Below, piece after piece: positions 32,302 to 41,176 of a stretch of DNA of 49,454 nucleotides. The notes beneath the pieces are model-generated. The model was not told the DNA's origin. It saw only the letters and a list, made by a program, of their open reading frames with translations, and ran no database searches. This DNA comes from Paenibacillus elgii NBRC 100335 (GTDB lineage Bacteria; Bacillota; Bacilli; Paenibacillales; NBRC-103111): the NCBI RefSeq assembly GCF_004000865.1, contig NZ_BIMB01000053.1, positions 1 through 49,454 of the forward strand. The letters run 5' to 3'. Numbering within the stretch: the first letter of the stretch is position 1; each line of letters opens with the position of its first letter. Made by a program: the position numbers and the translations under genes.

Positions 32302-34851
32302 TTATTGCTCTGCTAAAAAAGAAATACCATCCAAGGAAATATATTGTTTACAATTAATTGATCCGATTTTTACAGCTCCGTCAGCTTCAATGTGAAGCGA
32401 ACAAATGCCCGTAGAAGATCCATCAAACGTAAAAATCGCAAGATTAAGTCGGTTTTTGGGGCGATACCGGGCAGGAAGGTAAAATAGAACCGTAAAAGTC
32501 GAGGTCACGCCGCTTCGTATCACCCCCGAGAGATGCACAATTCCAAACTGGTCCTTATAGTAACCCGGGTTGGAATAACCACTTCCTTCACTTACCCACC
32601 CGTTCAATAACGTCGGTGAAATCCATTGCCCCTGTACTTTTTGGGCTTTCGTATTCTCCAACACGCTAACTCGCGCCAGCAGATCGGCCTGACCGGCTGC
32701 CATCGTATCAACGACGGTTTTCACATTACCTGCATATTCACCTTGAATGGCTAGAACATTGCAGGTCAGAGCGTATTGATCAAGAGCAAGATAAGTAACA
32801 GTATAAACTGCTAATGGGTCATATCCTCCCTTATCGCCTACGTTCATTAACCAATCTCCGTTTGCTTGTAATCCTGTCATATCGCCCTTCTGAGCAATAA
32901 TGTAATCATTCGTTATTTTTTCATTTTTATAGAGGGCAAAATATTTCTCTACACGATTTTTTAGCACAGCAGGATAACCCGCCGCATTTATATTGTACTT
33001 CCGGCTTCCGCCGTCATAAGCAGGGATCGTTCCCTCGCGAACAATCATCCCGTTACCAACTTCAACTTGATTCAGTCCCTCGTGAAACGTCACCCCACCT
33101 TCCACGGCGATTTCTTCGACCACTGGAATGGCAAGTTGGTACTGGAATTTGTAGGACTTGTAACCGTAGTTGCGAGCCATCGTTGTCGGCAAGGTTTGCG
33201 ATGTATCAATTGACGACCCCGGATTTACCTGTCCTATTTGCACCCAAGCCTTATTTAAATTATCAGACCTGTTGTACGGAATGTTATTTGCTTTTTCCCA
33301 TTCAAACATACGCCAACCATTAACATATGCCTTTATTTCTTCTTTCGAGGGTTTATACGAATCGCCCCAGCCGCTATCTACATTGGAAACAGATATATAA
33401 AAGTTATCAGACTCCCAAGGACGGTAAAGCCACTGGTCCGCTTCAGTTATATTATCGGCTGATGCACCTGTCATAATTTTACCGTCGTATTTTACAGCGA
33501 CTTTGAAATCGTTAAAGTTATGAGCTGGCACTTTGCAAACGATAAGTTTATATCCAGACACTCCATTTGAAATGTCCCATGTAGACAAATTACCATCTAA
33601 ATTTATTGTCTTAAGCCTCGCATTCTTCCACATCTTCCCGTCTCTTTGAAATAACGTATCACAGATCGTTCCACCTATATTAGATGCTAATTGGGTGTTG
33701 GGGAAGAACAGGTAATCATCTTGGCGAGGCTTGAACGATTTTGATACTGATCCATGGGTAAGCATAGGATATTCTAAGTAACCAGGCTTCGACTTATCAT
33801 TTGCCTTTATCACATACACTAACTTAGTATGTGGACCAGAGTTGAATGTAAACGAATTATCGGTTGTATACCCACGAATCAAAGTATTGTAGTCTGTTGT
33901 GGATATTCCATGATACATATTCATTAGTTTGTCAACCGAAAGGGAATAGTTTGTATTAGGGATACATTGAAACTCACAAGCAGCGAAGTCACCATCGCCA
34001 CCTGAATAAAAAGTGATTTTATACGAATCAGAAGGCACCGCTTTAGACCCTGCTGTAATTCTAGTCCACTCCGTAAACGGCGGCAGCAGATTTTCCCCAT
34101 GCTTGATAATATAAGGCGAGTAGATGCTTTTTATATCATCAACGTAAGGCCATCTCGCGGAAATCTGTTCTGACGTCATGCTGTCGATAGCCTTATATTC
34201 ATCTTCTGTGACCTCGTATAAACGTACCGAATCTACAAATGCCTCCTGTCCCGCAGCGCCTACGATTTGAAGCTCTATTCCAGCGTTCGAAGTGGTAGCT
34301 GTAGGCGCGGCTTTAGCATAAACCGTATGGAATCTGTTTTTGTCCGTAACATAAGGAGAAAAAACGGAGGCGGTATTGGCAATCGCTATACGCATACCTC
34401 CGGATGAGCTATAGTTTTTTATATCAGCAATTATGATATAAAACTTTCCAGCTACAAATGTTAAACCATATTTGTTTATATTTCCGGTCGTTTGTCCGGT
34501 GTTTATCTTTACGGCACATCTGCCGTATCCCGTAGTAGTCGGATAACCGCCTTGCGTCACCGCGGTAACTTGATACTGATTCCACCCTTCAGCATGACTA
34601 TTCAGGTTTTCAAATCCACCAATTCTCCCCAGCAAATTAACCAGCGTCCGGCCCTTGATGGTGACATTCTCCAACGGCGCGGTTCGCTTCGCATCAACAA
34701 CTTGCAAGCCGTACCCGAGATGTACCTGCTCGGGCGGTGGACTTGTCATACTATTTTCGTAAGTGTCCTTAAGCCCCTGTTCGACCCGGTTCATGTCCTG
34801 CTCGGTCACCGTATCGTCAAGCTGCCAATTCGTTTTGGCCTCGTATGCCAT
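32302..34851 (-). CDS. Phage tail fibre / receptor-binding protein (fibre 2)
   Basis: The protein has 849 residues from ATG 34851 (MAYEAKTNWQLDDTVTEQDM) behind GGAGGGG; a frame extension of 19 codons upstream has no ribosome site. The anchor (about 1-35) is almost identical to fibre 1. The shaft and tip are related to fibre 3: MTSEQISARWPYVDDIKSIY near residue 225, QWISPTLLNGWVSEGSGYSN near 740 and a shared end ISFLAEQ. The gene is AT-rich compared with the baseplate genes, which suggests separate acquisition of the receptor-binding part. Confidence 0.86.
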   Translation of the reverse strand: MAYEAKTNWQLDDTVTEQDMNRVEQGLKDTYENSMTSPPPEQVHLGYGLQVVDAKRTAPLENVTIKGRTLVNLLGRIGGFENLNSHAEGWNQYQVTAVTQGGYPTTTGYGRCAVKINTGQTTGNINKYGLTFVAGKFYIIIADIKNYSSSGGMRIAIANTASVFSPYVTDKNRFHTVYAKAAPTATTSNAGIELQIVGAAGQEAFVDSVRLYEVTEDEYKAIDSMTSEQISARWPYVDDIKSIYSPYIIKHGENLLPPFTEWTRITAGSKAVPSDSYKITFYSGGDGDFAACEFQCIPNTNYSLSVDKLMNMYHGISTTDYNTLIRGYTTDNSFTFNSGPHTKLVYVIKANDKSKPGYLEYPMLTHGSVSKSFKPRQDDYLFFPNTQLASNIGGTICDTLFQRDGKMWKNARLKTINLDGNLSTWDISNGVSGYKLIVCKVPAHNFNDFKVAVKYDGKIMTGASADNITEADQWLYRPWESDNFYISVSNVDSGWGDSYKPSKEEIKAYVNGWRMFEWEKANNIPYNRSDNLNKAWVQIGQVNPGSSIDTSQTLPTTMARNYGYKSYKFQYQLAIPVVEEIAVEGGVTFHEGLNQVEVGNGMIVREGTIPAYDGGSRKYNINAAGYPAVLKNRVEKYFALYKNEKITNDYIIAQKGDMTGLQANGDWLMNVGDKGGYDPLAVYTVTYLALDQYALTCNVLAIQGEYAGNVKTVVDTMAAGQADLLARVSVLENTKAQKVQGQWISPTLLNGWVSEGSGYSNPGYYKDQFGIVHLSGVIRSGVTSTFTVLFYLPARYRPKNRLNLAIFTFDGSSTGICSLHIEADGAVKIGSINCKQYISLDGISFLAEQ

Positions 34852-34867
34852 CCCAACCCCTCCTTCA
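34775..34867 (-). repeat. Fibre-anchor DNA repeat, copy at fibre 2
   Basis: About 93 bp covering the ribosome site and first codons of fibre 2 match the fibre 1 copy (36683-36775) with about seven differences by eye. Confidence 0.85.
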
Positions 34868-35067
34868 ATGCTTAGCCCACAGACGGCCAGGTCAAAAGCT
34901 TCATTCACATTAGACTTTGTTTCTTACCATTTTTGAAATGTTCTATTATGAAAGTTTCGTGATTAGAGCAAATAACAAATTCCTTGGTGCATCTTTTAAA
35001 AATCGTGCATTAGACAATGTCATGATGCCCAGCCTGATGCAAGAATAAGAAATTTCAATGTATTGTA
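34868..35067. other. Short AT-rich gap between fibre 2 and the Ig-like protein gene
   Basis: About 200 bp without a supported gene, terminator or promoter. Confidence 0.35.
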
Positions 35068-35559
35068 TCAGTTTTTGAACAGCAGCCGACGATATAATGG
35101 TTTGTCAACCGGCTTCTTCGATGAACCTTCATCTGGTTCATCGGGTTTAATAATGGTTAAACTTAATTCAGCAGATTCCATCAAATCTTGGTTAGTGACT
35201 TTAACGGTCTTCATTCCAGGTTCACTTCCAGTAATGATAAAAGAGTACTTTCCATCTGTTTTTGCAGCTGTGGCAGTCTTGCCACCGATTGATAGGGTAA
35301 GGTCCTTATCGTAATCTGCCGGCGATTCATCCCAGTTTTGAAAAGTTACCGTAATCGTTGCAGAATCGATACCGTCGGCTTTAATTTCGGATTTATTCAT
35401 TGAGAGGATCGGCCTGATTCCACAAAATGTATTTGTTTCTGGATCATACATTGTACCTCGTAGCCTTTCATCCGAATTTTCAATAGGAATGATCATTCCA
35501 CTTAGCTGACAAACAGTATGAACTTTTCCATTGGAATCTGCTTGAGCGTAATAGTACAT
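35068..35559 (-). CDS. Tail-associated protein with Ig-like domain
   Basis: This 163-residue protein starts at ATG 35559 behind GGAGGGAAG. Residues 1-50 (MYYYAQADSNGKVHTVCQLS) form a small beta domain that recalls tail-tip accessory proteins. Residues about 58-135 read as a bacterial Ig-like fold (SEIKADGIDSATITVTFQNW ... VKVTNQDLMESAELSLTII). The C-terminus is Pro/Lys-rich. Ig-like domains on phage particles usually help weak surface binding. It lies directly downstream of fibre 1 and could be its partner; this is inference. Confidence 0.65.
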   Translation of the reverse strand: MYYYAQADSNGKVHTVCQLSGMIIPIENSDERLRGTMYDPETNTFCGIRPILSMNKSEIKADGIDSATITVTFQNWDESPADYDKDLTLSIGGKTATAAKTDGKYSFIITGSEPGMKTVKVTNQDLMESAELSLTIIKPDEPDEGSSKKPVDKPLYRRLLFKN

Positions 35560-35577
35560 GGATACTTCCCTCCAAAT

Positions 35578-36759
35578 TTAATAATATTCTATAACTTCCC
35601 ATGCTATGGAACGAGTCGGGGTGCTCTCCCGGTTTATCACTTCAATACGAACGGTGGACTCATTAATGAGTCTTGCAGATGTTTCATGTGTGCCAAAAGT
35701 ATTTCCATGAAAAGTTACATAACTTAAGTTTGCTGAAACGAATGATTTCGACAAATTCACGGGGGTAATGCCTAAATCTACCGTACTGGTACTTACGGTG
35801 GTGAAACCGCGTTGTACTTTTTTTACTCCACCCACTGGCTGCCACCCACTTCCATTCCAAAATTCAAGCATTCCGTTGTTTAGCCTTGTCGCTGCCAAAG
35901 CTGTACCGCGCAAATAAATTTCACCATCAGCAGACAAGTGACCGGAGGTATACACGTTTTTCCCGTTATATGCCCGAATCCATGTCGGGTCTGTCATATG
36001 CCAGCCACCGCCAAAGTCTTGCGAGTACCACCCGCTATGACCCGTTGATCGGAACCAGTTATTTGCAACAATCGTCGTCACATCTGTTGCGCCGTCTGCT
36101 CTTCTTTGCATGACAGTGTTTCCATGGGCTTGGTCTGTTGGTTGCATGCCGTCCAGTACGTCAGCATCAAGTCCGCTTCCCGGTCCGTCATTCTCGTTCG
36201 TCCAAACCTTCGCCCAAGGTTGCCAAGAGCCATCGGCCCAGAAACTGCGAATTTGCATTTGCGAGCTGCCATGCGAGAGAAAAATTTGCTGCCCGGACGC
36301 CCCGTTTTTCGTTACGATCAAGGTGCCATATGGATATGCGTTTGGCGGGAAGTTTGCTGCACTTGCTGCATTCTCTACTCGGTAAAATCCAGTTTGTCTG
36401 TAGTCGTTAAAATTTTGACCACCTCCAATAATTCCGTCGATTGCCCGTAAAGCTGCATCTGCCTTTGTTTGAGCGGACTGTGCTGTTGATTGAGCATTTT
36501 GCGCCTTCTTTTCTGCTTCTTGGGCCATGTTCAAAGCAGCATCTGTTTCCTGTTTCCTCGCGATATCATTAGCCGCAGCCGGGGCTGCAACTTGAGCGCG
36601 CCCATTAGTGTCCCGTTTAATCAGAGTGCTCGCCGTGGAAGTGCTAGTGGCAGAGGCGATGGTTTGCTGTACGTTCTCGATTCCCTGTTCGATCCGGTTC
36701 ATGTCCTGCTCGGTCACCGTATCGTCAAGCTGCCAGTTCGTCTTGGCCTCGTACGCCAT
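35578..36759 (-). CDS. Phage tail fibre with pyocin-knob-like region (fibre 1)
   Basis: This 393-residue protein starts at ATG 36759 behind GGAGGTG, 2 bp after the preceding stop. Residues 1-32 are the shared anchor (MAYEAKTNWQLDDTVTEQDM). Residues about 65-110 form an Ala-rich coiled coil. Residues about 115-200 resemble the knob domain of pyocin and phage fibres (FNDYRQTGFYRVENAASAAN ... SFWADGSWQPWAKVWTNEND), followed by LDADVLDGM, a common fibre motif. The C-terminal part is a beta-rich tip. It is the first of three fibre genes after the baseplate cluster. Confidence 0.88.
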   Translation of the reverse strand: MAYEAKTNWQLDDTVTEQDMNRIEQGIENVQQTIASATSTSTASTLIKRDTNGRAQVAAPAAANDIARKQETDAALNMAQEAEKKAQNAQSTAQSAQTKADAALRAIDGIIGGGQNFNDYRQTGFYRVENAASAANFPPNAYPYGTLIVTKNGASGQQIFLSHGSSQMQIRSFWADGSWQPWAKVWTNENDGPGSGLDADVLDGMQPTDQAHGNTVMQRRADGATDVTTIVANNWFRSTGHSGWYSQDFGGGWHMTDPTWIRAYNGKNVYTSGHLSADGEIYLRGTALAATRLNNGMLEFWNGSGWQPVGGVKKVQRGFTTVSTSTVDLGITPVNLSKSFVSANLSYVTFHGNTFGTHETSARLINESTVRIEVINRESTPTRSIAWEVIEYY

Positions 36760-36775
36760 TCCTACACCTCCTTCA
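36683..36775 (-). repeat. Fibre-anchor DNA repeat, copy at fibre 1
   Basis: This direct repeat matches 34775-34867, including the ribosome site and the first about 25 codons. The corresponding region of fibre 3 (near 31700-31775) is conserved only at protein level. Confidence 0.85.
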
Positions 36776-37043
36776 CGGTCACCGTATGCTTAATCACCGT
36801 ATCGCTCGTAATCGGCACATACGCCTCATTGGAGCTTACCACTTGCCCTTTGCTGCTTTTGAGCTCAATCAAAGTCACCTCAGCCACCGATCCGGCAGGA
36901 ATCATATACTCCAGCTCCACGGTGCCTGCTTCCACTTTTTTGATCCGGAACGTATCGATCTCATAGCTCCCGTTCAGGACTACCTTAGCAATTTGCGTAT
37001 TCGTAAATTGAGCCAGCTCGCTCAAAAACGTCGTAGGAATCAT
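36762..37043 (-). CDS. Small baseplate-associated protein
   Basis: The protein has 93 residues from ATG 37043 (MIPTTFLSELAQFTNTQIAK), overlapping the XkdU stop as ATGA; a longer frame upstream overlaps XkdU and is rejected. It is mostly beta strand with VELEYMIPAGSVAEVTLIEL. Small proteins of this kind lie between XkdU and the fibres in related tail clusters and may connect the fibre to the baseplate. The family is not firmly recognised. Confidence 0.7.
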   Translation of the reverse strand: MIPTTFLSELAQFTNTQIAKVVLNGSYEIDTFRIKKVEAGTVELEYMIPAGSVAEVTLIELKSSKGQVVSSNEAYVPITSDTVIKHTVTVKEV

Positions 37044-37624
37044 TTCACCTGTACCTCCTTGCCACGATTGGCGAATGGGGTGCTCCCCAGCTTCCACGTC
37101 GTAGAAAGCCGGGTCATCCGGGTAAGCGGCGTTTTCCAAATGTGCTCCTCTAGCCCGACGCGGTCAGCCAGTGAAGTCGCTTGGTTGTATACAAGGTTCG
37201 CCGGCTTAACGATTTGGACCGTATGCTCAATCTCCTTGAAATACGCCGCATCGGGCACACCCATCGTAATTTTCAAAATAAAATTTTGCCCATCCACTTC
37301 CACCTTCGCCACGCCCTGCCCGATGAGGGAATCCAAACGGCTTTGCAGGTAGCGGACGGTAAACGGCGGTCGCGTGGAATAACGGTTAATCAGCCGGTTG
37401 CGGCGGAACTCCAGCGTCTCCACTGCCGAATCCGCACGAATGCCGACCATATCCTCCCGCCGTTTGATCACCCATTCTTGCGCCGTCGTGACGAACTGGT
37501 TATCCAAAAACTGCCGGACCACTTGGGCTATCGCCTCGATCTCCTCGTCCTCAGTCCGAGTCAGTTCCTTCATTTCCTTAATCTCGTGAAAATGCTCCGG
37601 CAAATAATCCATCAGCTTAGGCAT
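37040..37624 (-). CDS. xkdU: Baseplate protein XkdU-like (YmfQ/DUF2313)
   Basis: This 194-residue protein starts at ATG 37624 (MPKLMDYLPEHFHEIKEMKE), overlapping the xkdT stop by 8 bp. It has the family pattern of an N-terminal YLPxH motif and FRRNRLINRYSTRPPFTVRY in the middle. It corresponds to the tail protein gpI-like wedge component of Mu- and PBSX-type baseplates, acting with XkdT. Confidence 0.9.
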   Translation of the reverse strand: MPKLMDYLPEHFHEIKEMKELTRTEDEEIEAIAQVVRQFLDNQFVTTAQEWVIKRREDMVGIRADSAVETLEFRRNRLINRYSTRPPFTVRYLQSRLDSLIGQGVAKVEVDGQNFILKITMGVPDAAYFKEIEHTVQIVKPANLVYNQATSLADRVGLEEHIWKTPLTRMTRLSTTWKLGSTPFANRGKEVQVK

Positions 37625-38696
37625 GCAGCTTCACCGTCCCCATCTGCGGGATTTTCTCCGTGGACAAAGTAATGTTCGCCGTCTCACCATTCAGGCGGGT
37701 ACCCTTCACATCGTTCACCCCGGATACGGTCAAAATCCGCGCATCAATCTGGCTGATCCGGACGATCAGCTGCGATTCCTCCGCCCAGGTTTGCCGCAAA
37801 CCGAGCAAATAGGACGAAATCGCGGCTTCAATCTCCCCCTGTACCTGTCCTACAGTCACGCCGGCACCGAGCGTAATCGTCGTCTCCACGTCGATCTTCA
37901 CGTTTTGAACGCCGTCAATCGTGACGGTATGGCCCATGGGAGCTAGCCCCCAGCCTTTGCCCTGGTTCACCGTAGGATCGATGGCTGTCTGCACTTCTTC
38001 GATCAAAGCAGCGGAGGGCGGATTAAAATCGCTGCCCAACAAAGTACATTTGACCGTCCCTCCTCCCTGCCATGCCGGGAAGATTTTGACGCCGCCAACG
38101 CCGGGAATATTGCCGATCTTTTGTTTGTAATCCGCCACGTTGCCTCCGAACGGCTTCTCCTTCTGCCCTTGGAAAAACCGCTTCCGCAGCGCCTCGTCCG
38201 TCTCCTCATTCTCTCCCGGGACAAGCACTTCAGCCAATTCAGCGCGGACAAGTCCGGCGATATAATCGATGGGCAGCAGCGCGCCAAAATAATGGTTTCC
38301 CGTGACGCCGGCCGTTTCGCATTCCAGCTCGAACACGCCAGCCGCAATGCGGCGAACAACCGCATACCGGAGGTCCCCGGCCCCAAACCGGCTGCCGGCC
38401 GGCACATCCGCCGGTACGTCGGCATTCCCGTAAAATAGCCCCTTGCGGCGCGCTTTGCTGGCCTTTTCCCGTTCAACGCCGAATTCGGCCGTACGCCGCT
38501 CCAAAAATTCACCGCTCGACGTATCCGCAAGCGAAAGATTCAGATTCGTATCCAGCTGAAAATACATCTCCGTCAGCTCCAAAGCGGCCGGCGCGAGGGC
38601 GTCATAAATGATGCTGCCCTCCCGCTTGTCCACGTCTGCCGGCACACGGGAAAGCATCCGGTTCAAAATCGTTTGAAACGTCTGATGTTCATACAC
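37617..38696 (-). CDS. xkdT: Baseplate J-like protein XkdT
   Basis: This 359-residue protein starts at GTG 38696 with GAGTGGGAG upstream. It shows the baseplate_J pattern: a helical start, KREGSIIYDALAPAALELTE, then SSGEFLERRTAEFGVEREKA, and a later FQGQKEKPFGGNVADYKQKI. It forms the wedge ring of the contractile baseplate. It overlaps both neighbours by 8 bp, so the baseplate genes are translationally coupled. Confidence 0.94.
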   Translation of the reverse strand: MYEHQTFQTILNRMLSRVPADVDKREGSIIYDALAPAALELTEMYFQLDTNLNLSLADTSSGEFLERRTAEFGVEREKASKARRKGLFYGNADVPADVPAGSRFGAGDLRYAVVRRIAAGVFELECETAGVTGNHYFGALLPIDYIAGLVRAELAEVLVPGENEETDEALRKRFFQGQKEKPFGGNVADYKQKIGNIPGVGGVKIFPAWQGGGTVKCTLLGSDFNPPSAALIEEVQTAIDPTVNQGKGWGLAPMGHTVTIDGVQNVKIDVETTITLGAGVTVGQVQGEIEAAISSYLLGLRQTWAEESQLIVRISQIDARILTVSGVNDVKGTRLNGETANITLSTEKIPQMGTVKLHA

Positions 38697-39099
38697 CCGC
38701 TCCCACTCCTTTCGTCATCTCAAAAGTGCCGTATTGCGATACGACGGTGAACGAAGCCGAAGCTTCGTCCCCCACAACCGTGATCCGCATGTCCTGCACA
38801 TCCCGAATCCGGTCGTCCTGCATAAGCGCCGCCCGGATGCGCCGGTGGAGCTCCGCCTGCACGAAAGCGGGCTCTCGTCCAAGCAATCCGGCGAACTCGC
38901 GGCCATAATTGCCGCTATAGATCAAATGCTCAAAACGCTCCGTCTCCAAAATGAGCTGCGCAGCCTGCTTGACCGCGTCCAATCCGTCGGTCATTCCGAC
39001 GATCCGGTTCGTCGCATTATCCAACCAGTAAGTCCGGCTGGGAAGCTGCGTAACTTCCACGTTCCGGTTGTTTCCCAGCACACCGCCTTGCGGAATCAT
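38689..39099 (-). CDS. xkdS: Baseplate protein XkdS-like (DUF2634, gp25-related)
   Basis: This 136-residue protein starts at ATG 39099, overlapping xkdR by 4 bp. It contains TYWLDNATNRIVGMTDGLDA and YSGNYGREFAGLLGREPAFV, the hallmarks of the DUF2634 family, the counterpart of the T4 gp25-type wedge protein that nucleates sheath assembly. Confidence 0.92.
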   Translation of the reverse strand: MIPQGGVLGNNRNVEVTQLPSRTYWLDNATNRIVGMTDGLDAVKQAAQLILETERFEHLIYSGNYGREFAGLLGREPAFVQAELHRRIRAALMQDDRIRDVQDMRITVVGDEASASFTVVSQYGTFEMTKGVGAGV

Positions 39100-39395
39100 G
39101 CGGTCACCACCCGATCTACAATGACGTACTGCTCCCCGCCCTGCATGCGAAGCAAAATGACAGTGTTACCCGTTTTCAGGCCTTCCCGGATGACGATCTC
39201 CTGTCCCCCCACCGTCACCCGGTAATCCGTCAGCTGTTCCGGAACAACTAAAAAGTCCTCTGTCAGCGTAAACCGTTGGTCAATGGTTACACTCAGAGGA
39301 CTTTCGCTTGCTATCGTTCCGTACAATACGGACACCGGATTGCCCGCCTCGACGGCATCGAGACCGGCTTGCTTGATCAGATTTAAGAGTCCCAT
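39096..39395 (-). CDS. xkdR: Baseplate protein XkdR-like (DUF2577)
   Basis: This 99-residue protein starts at ATG 39395 (MGLLNLIKQAGLDAVEAGNP) and has VLYGTIASESPLSVTIDQRF and VILLRMQGGEQYVIVDRVV, an OB-fold-like pattern of the DUF2577 family. It is probably a small hub or spike-associated protein. It starts 2 bp after the xkdQ stop. Confidence 0.88.
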   Translation of the reverse strand: MGLLNLIKQAGLDAVEAGNPVSVLYGTIASESPLSVTIDQRFTLTEDFLVVPEQLTDYRVTVGGQEIVIREGLKTGNTVILLRMQGGEQYVIVDRVVTA

Positions 39396-39397
39396 TC

Positions 39398-40381
39398 CTA
39401 CCTCTCCCCAATGCGAATGTCGATTAATTCCAAGCTCATCGTATGCTCGACACTGCCGTCAAATTTATGCGTACATTCATTGACCAAAAAGCGTTGGTTC
39501 AATCCCAGCTCTTCCATGTTAATGGAAACGTAGCAGCCAGCTCGTACGCGGATATCCCCAAGAGCGTCGATCGAAAATGACCTTTGCTCGCGGTTTTTCA
39601 GCTGGATCAGATTGTCCAGCATTTCTTTGACTTTTTCAGCGCTCACCTTTTCGTCGACGGTCTGGTAATGCTGAAGCAGCCCCCATTTGGCAATGGTTCG
39701 GCTATCTTGAACAATATATAGCTCGCGCTTTCCGGATTCTTTATTGTCCCGAACGATCTTGATCTTGTTGCTGGTTTTGTCGAGAGAGCGTTTCTGCTTG
39801 TAATCGTAAACAAGGCTCGTATCTCCAAGTGAAAAATCCAGCGCCATAGTTTCGGCATCGCGAAGCGTCAACTCCCCGAAATCGTCAAAGAGGACGTAAA
39901 TTTTTTTCGTGGCGATTAACGTCTTGTCAATCGCTTTGAAAATGATATCAAGCAATTTCGTGTTGTTTTCGCTAAGCCCCGGAATGACGTGTTTCGTATC
40001 GTCCAACTTGCCCAGCTTCAGCCCGAAGTCTTTGCCGATGCGTTCCACCACTTGCGTCGCCGTTACATTCGAGAGCACGTAAGAATCATTCGCAAGCAAA
40101 TAACGCATTTGATCGTAGGCCGTAATCTGTACGGTTTCCTCTCTCCCGCTTTCGATGGAGAAAATATAGCCGTAAAACACATTGCGTCCGTCTTGTCTAA
40201 CCCGAACAATGTCGCCGAGGTTATACTTGAATTCTTTCGCTTCGTAGAAACCGCCCTTGATCATGGTCATTTCAAAGCTTGAAGCTTGCCCGACCCGGGC
40301 GGTTTTAAATGTCGCTTCGGAGACAATCCCCGAAAGGTCCCAAAGGAAGCCGTCCTTGTTATCGATTTCGATCTGGAGCAT
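39398..40381 (-). CDS. xkdQ: Baseplate hub protein XkdQ-like
   Basis: This 327-residue protein starts at ATG 40381. It is a gpD/gp27-like hub protein: an N-terminal barrel (LQIEIDNKDGFLWDLSGIVS), VQITAYDQMRYLLANDSYVL and a late GDIRVRAGCYVSINMEELGL. It should form the trimeric or hexameric hub at the tube end that carries the spike. The following gene XkdR and the preceding LysM protein complete the hub. Confidence 0.92.
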   Translation of the reverse strand: MLQIEIDNKDGFLWDLSGIVSEATFKTARVGQASSFEMTMIKGGFYEAKEFKYNLGDIVRVRQDGRNVFYGYIFSIESGREETVQITAYDQMRYLLANDSYVLSNVTATQVVERIGKDFGLKLGKLDDTKHVIPGLSENNTKLLDIIFKAIDKTLIATKKIYVLFDDFGELTLRDAETMALDFSLGDTSLVYDYKQKRSLDKTSNKIKIVRDNKESGKRELYIVQDSRTIAKWGLLQHYQTVDEKVSAEKVKEMLDNLIQLKNREQRSFSIDALGDIRVRAGCYVSINMEELGLNQRFLVNECTHKFDGSVEHTMSLELIDIRIGER

Positions 40382-40393
40382 GACGGTCCCCCT

Positions 40394-41176
40394 TTACTTT
40401 GGCGGCAGTTTCAGTACCGTGCCGTTTCGGATACCTTCCACTTCCGAATCCGAAATCCCATTAAACTCTTGGATTTCGCGGGCACGCGCACTGTCGCCGT
40501 AGTACTTTGTAGATATTTTCGTAAGACTGTCCCCGTCTTGGAAGATGTGCGTCTCCGGCATGACCCCTTCGTTCGGGCGGTCAGGCTGCTGCTGAACGAG
40601 AACGGTCTCCCCTTTGGCGTTCACAACGGGCTGAACATTTCTGGCAGAGTAAAAGACGTATTCCTTAAGCGACAGCGAATATTCGATATCGCCTGGGGAA
40701 CCGGCAACTTCCTTCCATTCGAACTTTTCGATCGAGGCCGGAAAGTTAAGGTCTCGATCACTGGCGTTATCCAGTTTTCCATCTTCGCGACCGCGTCGAA
40801 CGATATACATAAAACGAATGGGATGCTTGGTTTCCATCCATTTGCGGATATCTTTAACGTATTTCATCGGATCATAAATCCCATCGCTAAGTTGCCGATA
40901 ATTTTCATTGAATTCACGGATTCCCCGTACAATAAACGGATAATTATGCGATTTTGAGGGGAAAAAGCTGCTGAAGCTGACCGTCTTCAGCCTCGGGCTC
41001 TGAATGACATTAATTTCGCCCGCACGCGTCTCCTCTGTCCCCCCGCCTTTGCCGACAATGTTATACGTCTTCCCTTGACCTTCTTCCGAAATTTCGATCG
41101 ATTCCGGGTTAACCGGCAGCCTCCAACCCTCGGCCTGGTTATTAAAGCTCAAATAAATAAAATAATGGTCTTCCAT
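40394..41176 (-). CDS. xkdP: Baseplate/tail protein XkdP-like with LysM domain
   Basis: The protein has 260 residues from ATG 41176; a GTG one codon earlier is possible. Residues 1-160 match the phage Gp53/XkdP-type N-terminal domain (WRLPVNPESIEISEEGQGKT). The C-terminal about 50 residues are a LysM module (ETHIFQDGDSLTKISTKYYG ... VLKLPPK), which binds peptidoglycan or acts as a tube-end adaptor. The ATG overlaps the tape-measure stop by one base. The role links the tape measure or tube to the hub. Confidence 0.92.
   Translation of the reverse strand: MEDHYFIYLSFNNQAEGWRLPVNPESIEISEEGQGKTYNIVGKGGGTEETRAGEINVIQSPRLKTVSFSSFFPSKSHNYPFIVRGIREFNENYRQLSDGIYDPMKYVKDIRKWMETKHPIRFMYIVRRGREDGKLDNASDRDLNFPASIEKFEWKEVAGSPGDIEYSLSLKEYVFYSARNVQPVVNAKGETVLVQQQPDRPNEGVMPETHIFQDGDSLTKISTKYYGDSARAREIQEFNGISDSEVEGIRNGTVLKLPPK

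Noticed and set aside
37044..37139. Longer 125-residue form of the small baseplate protein
   Set aside because: The extra 32 codons lie inside xkdU in another frame; ATG 37043 overlaps the xkdU stop in the typical coupled way.
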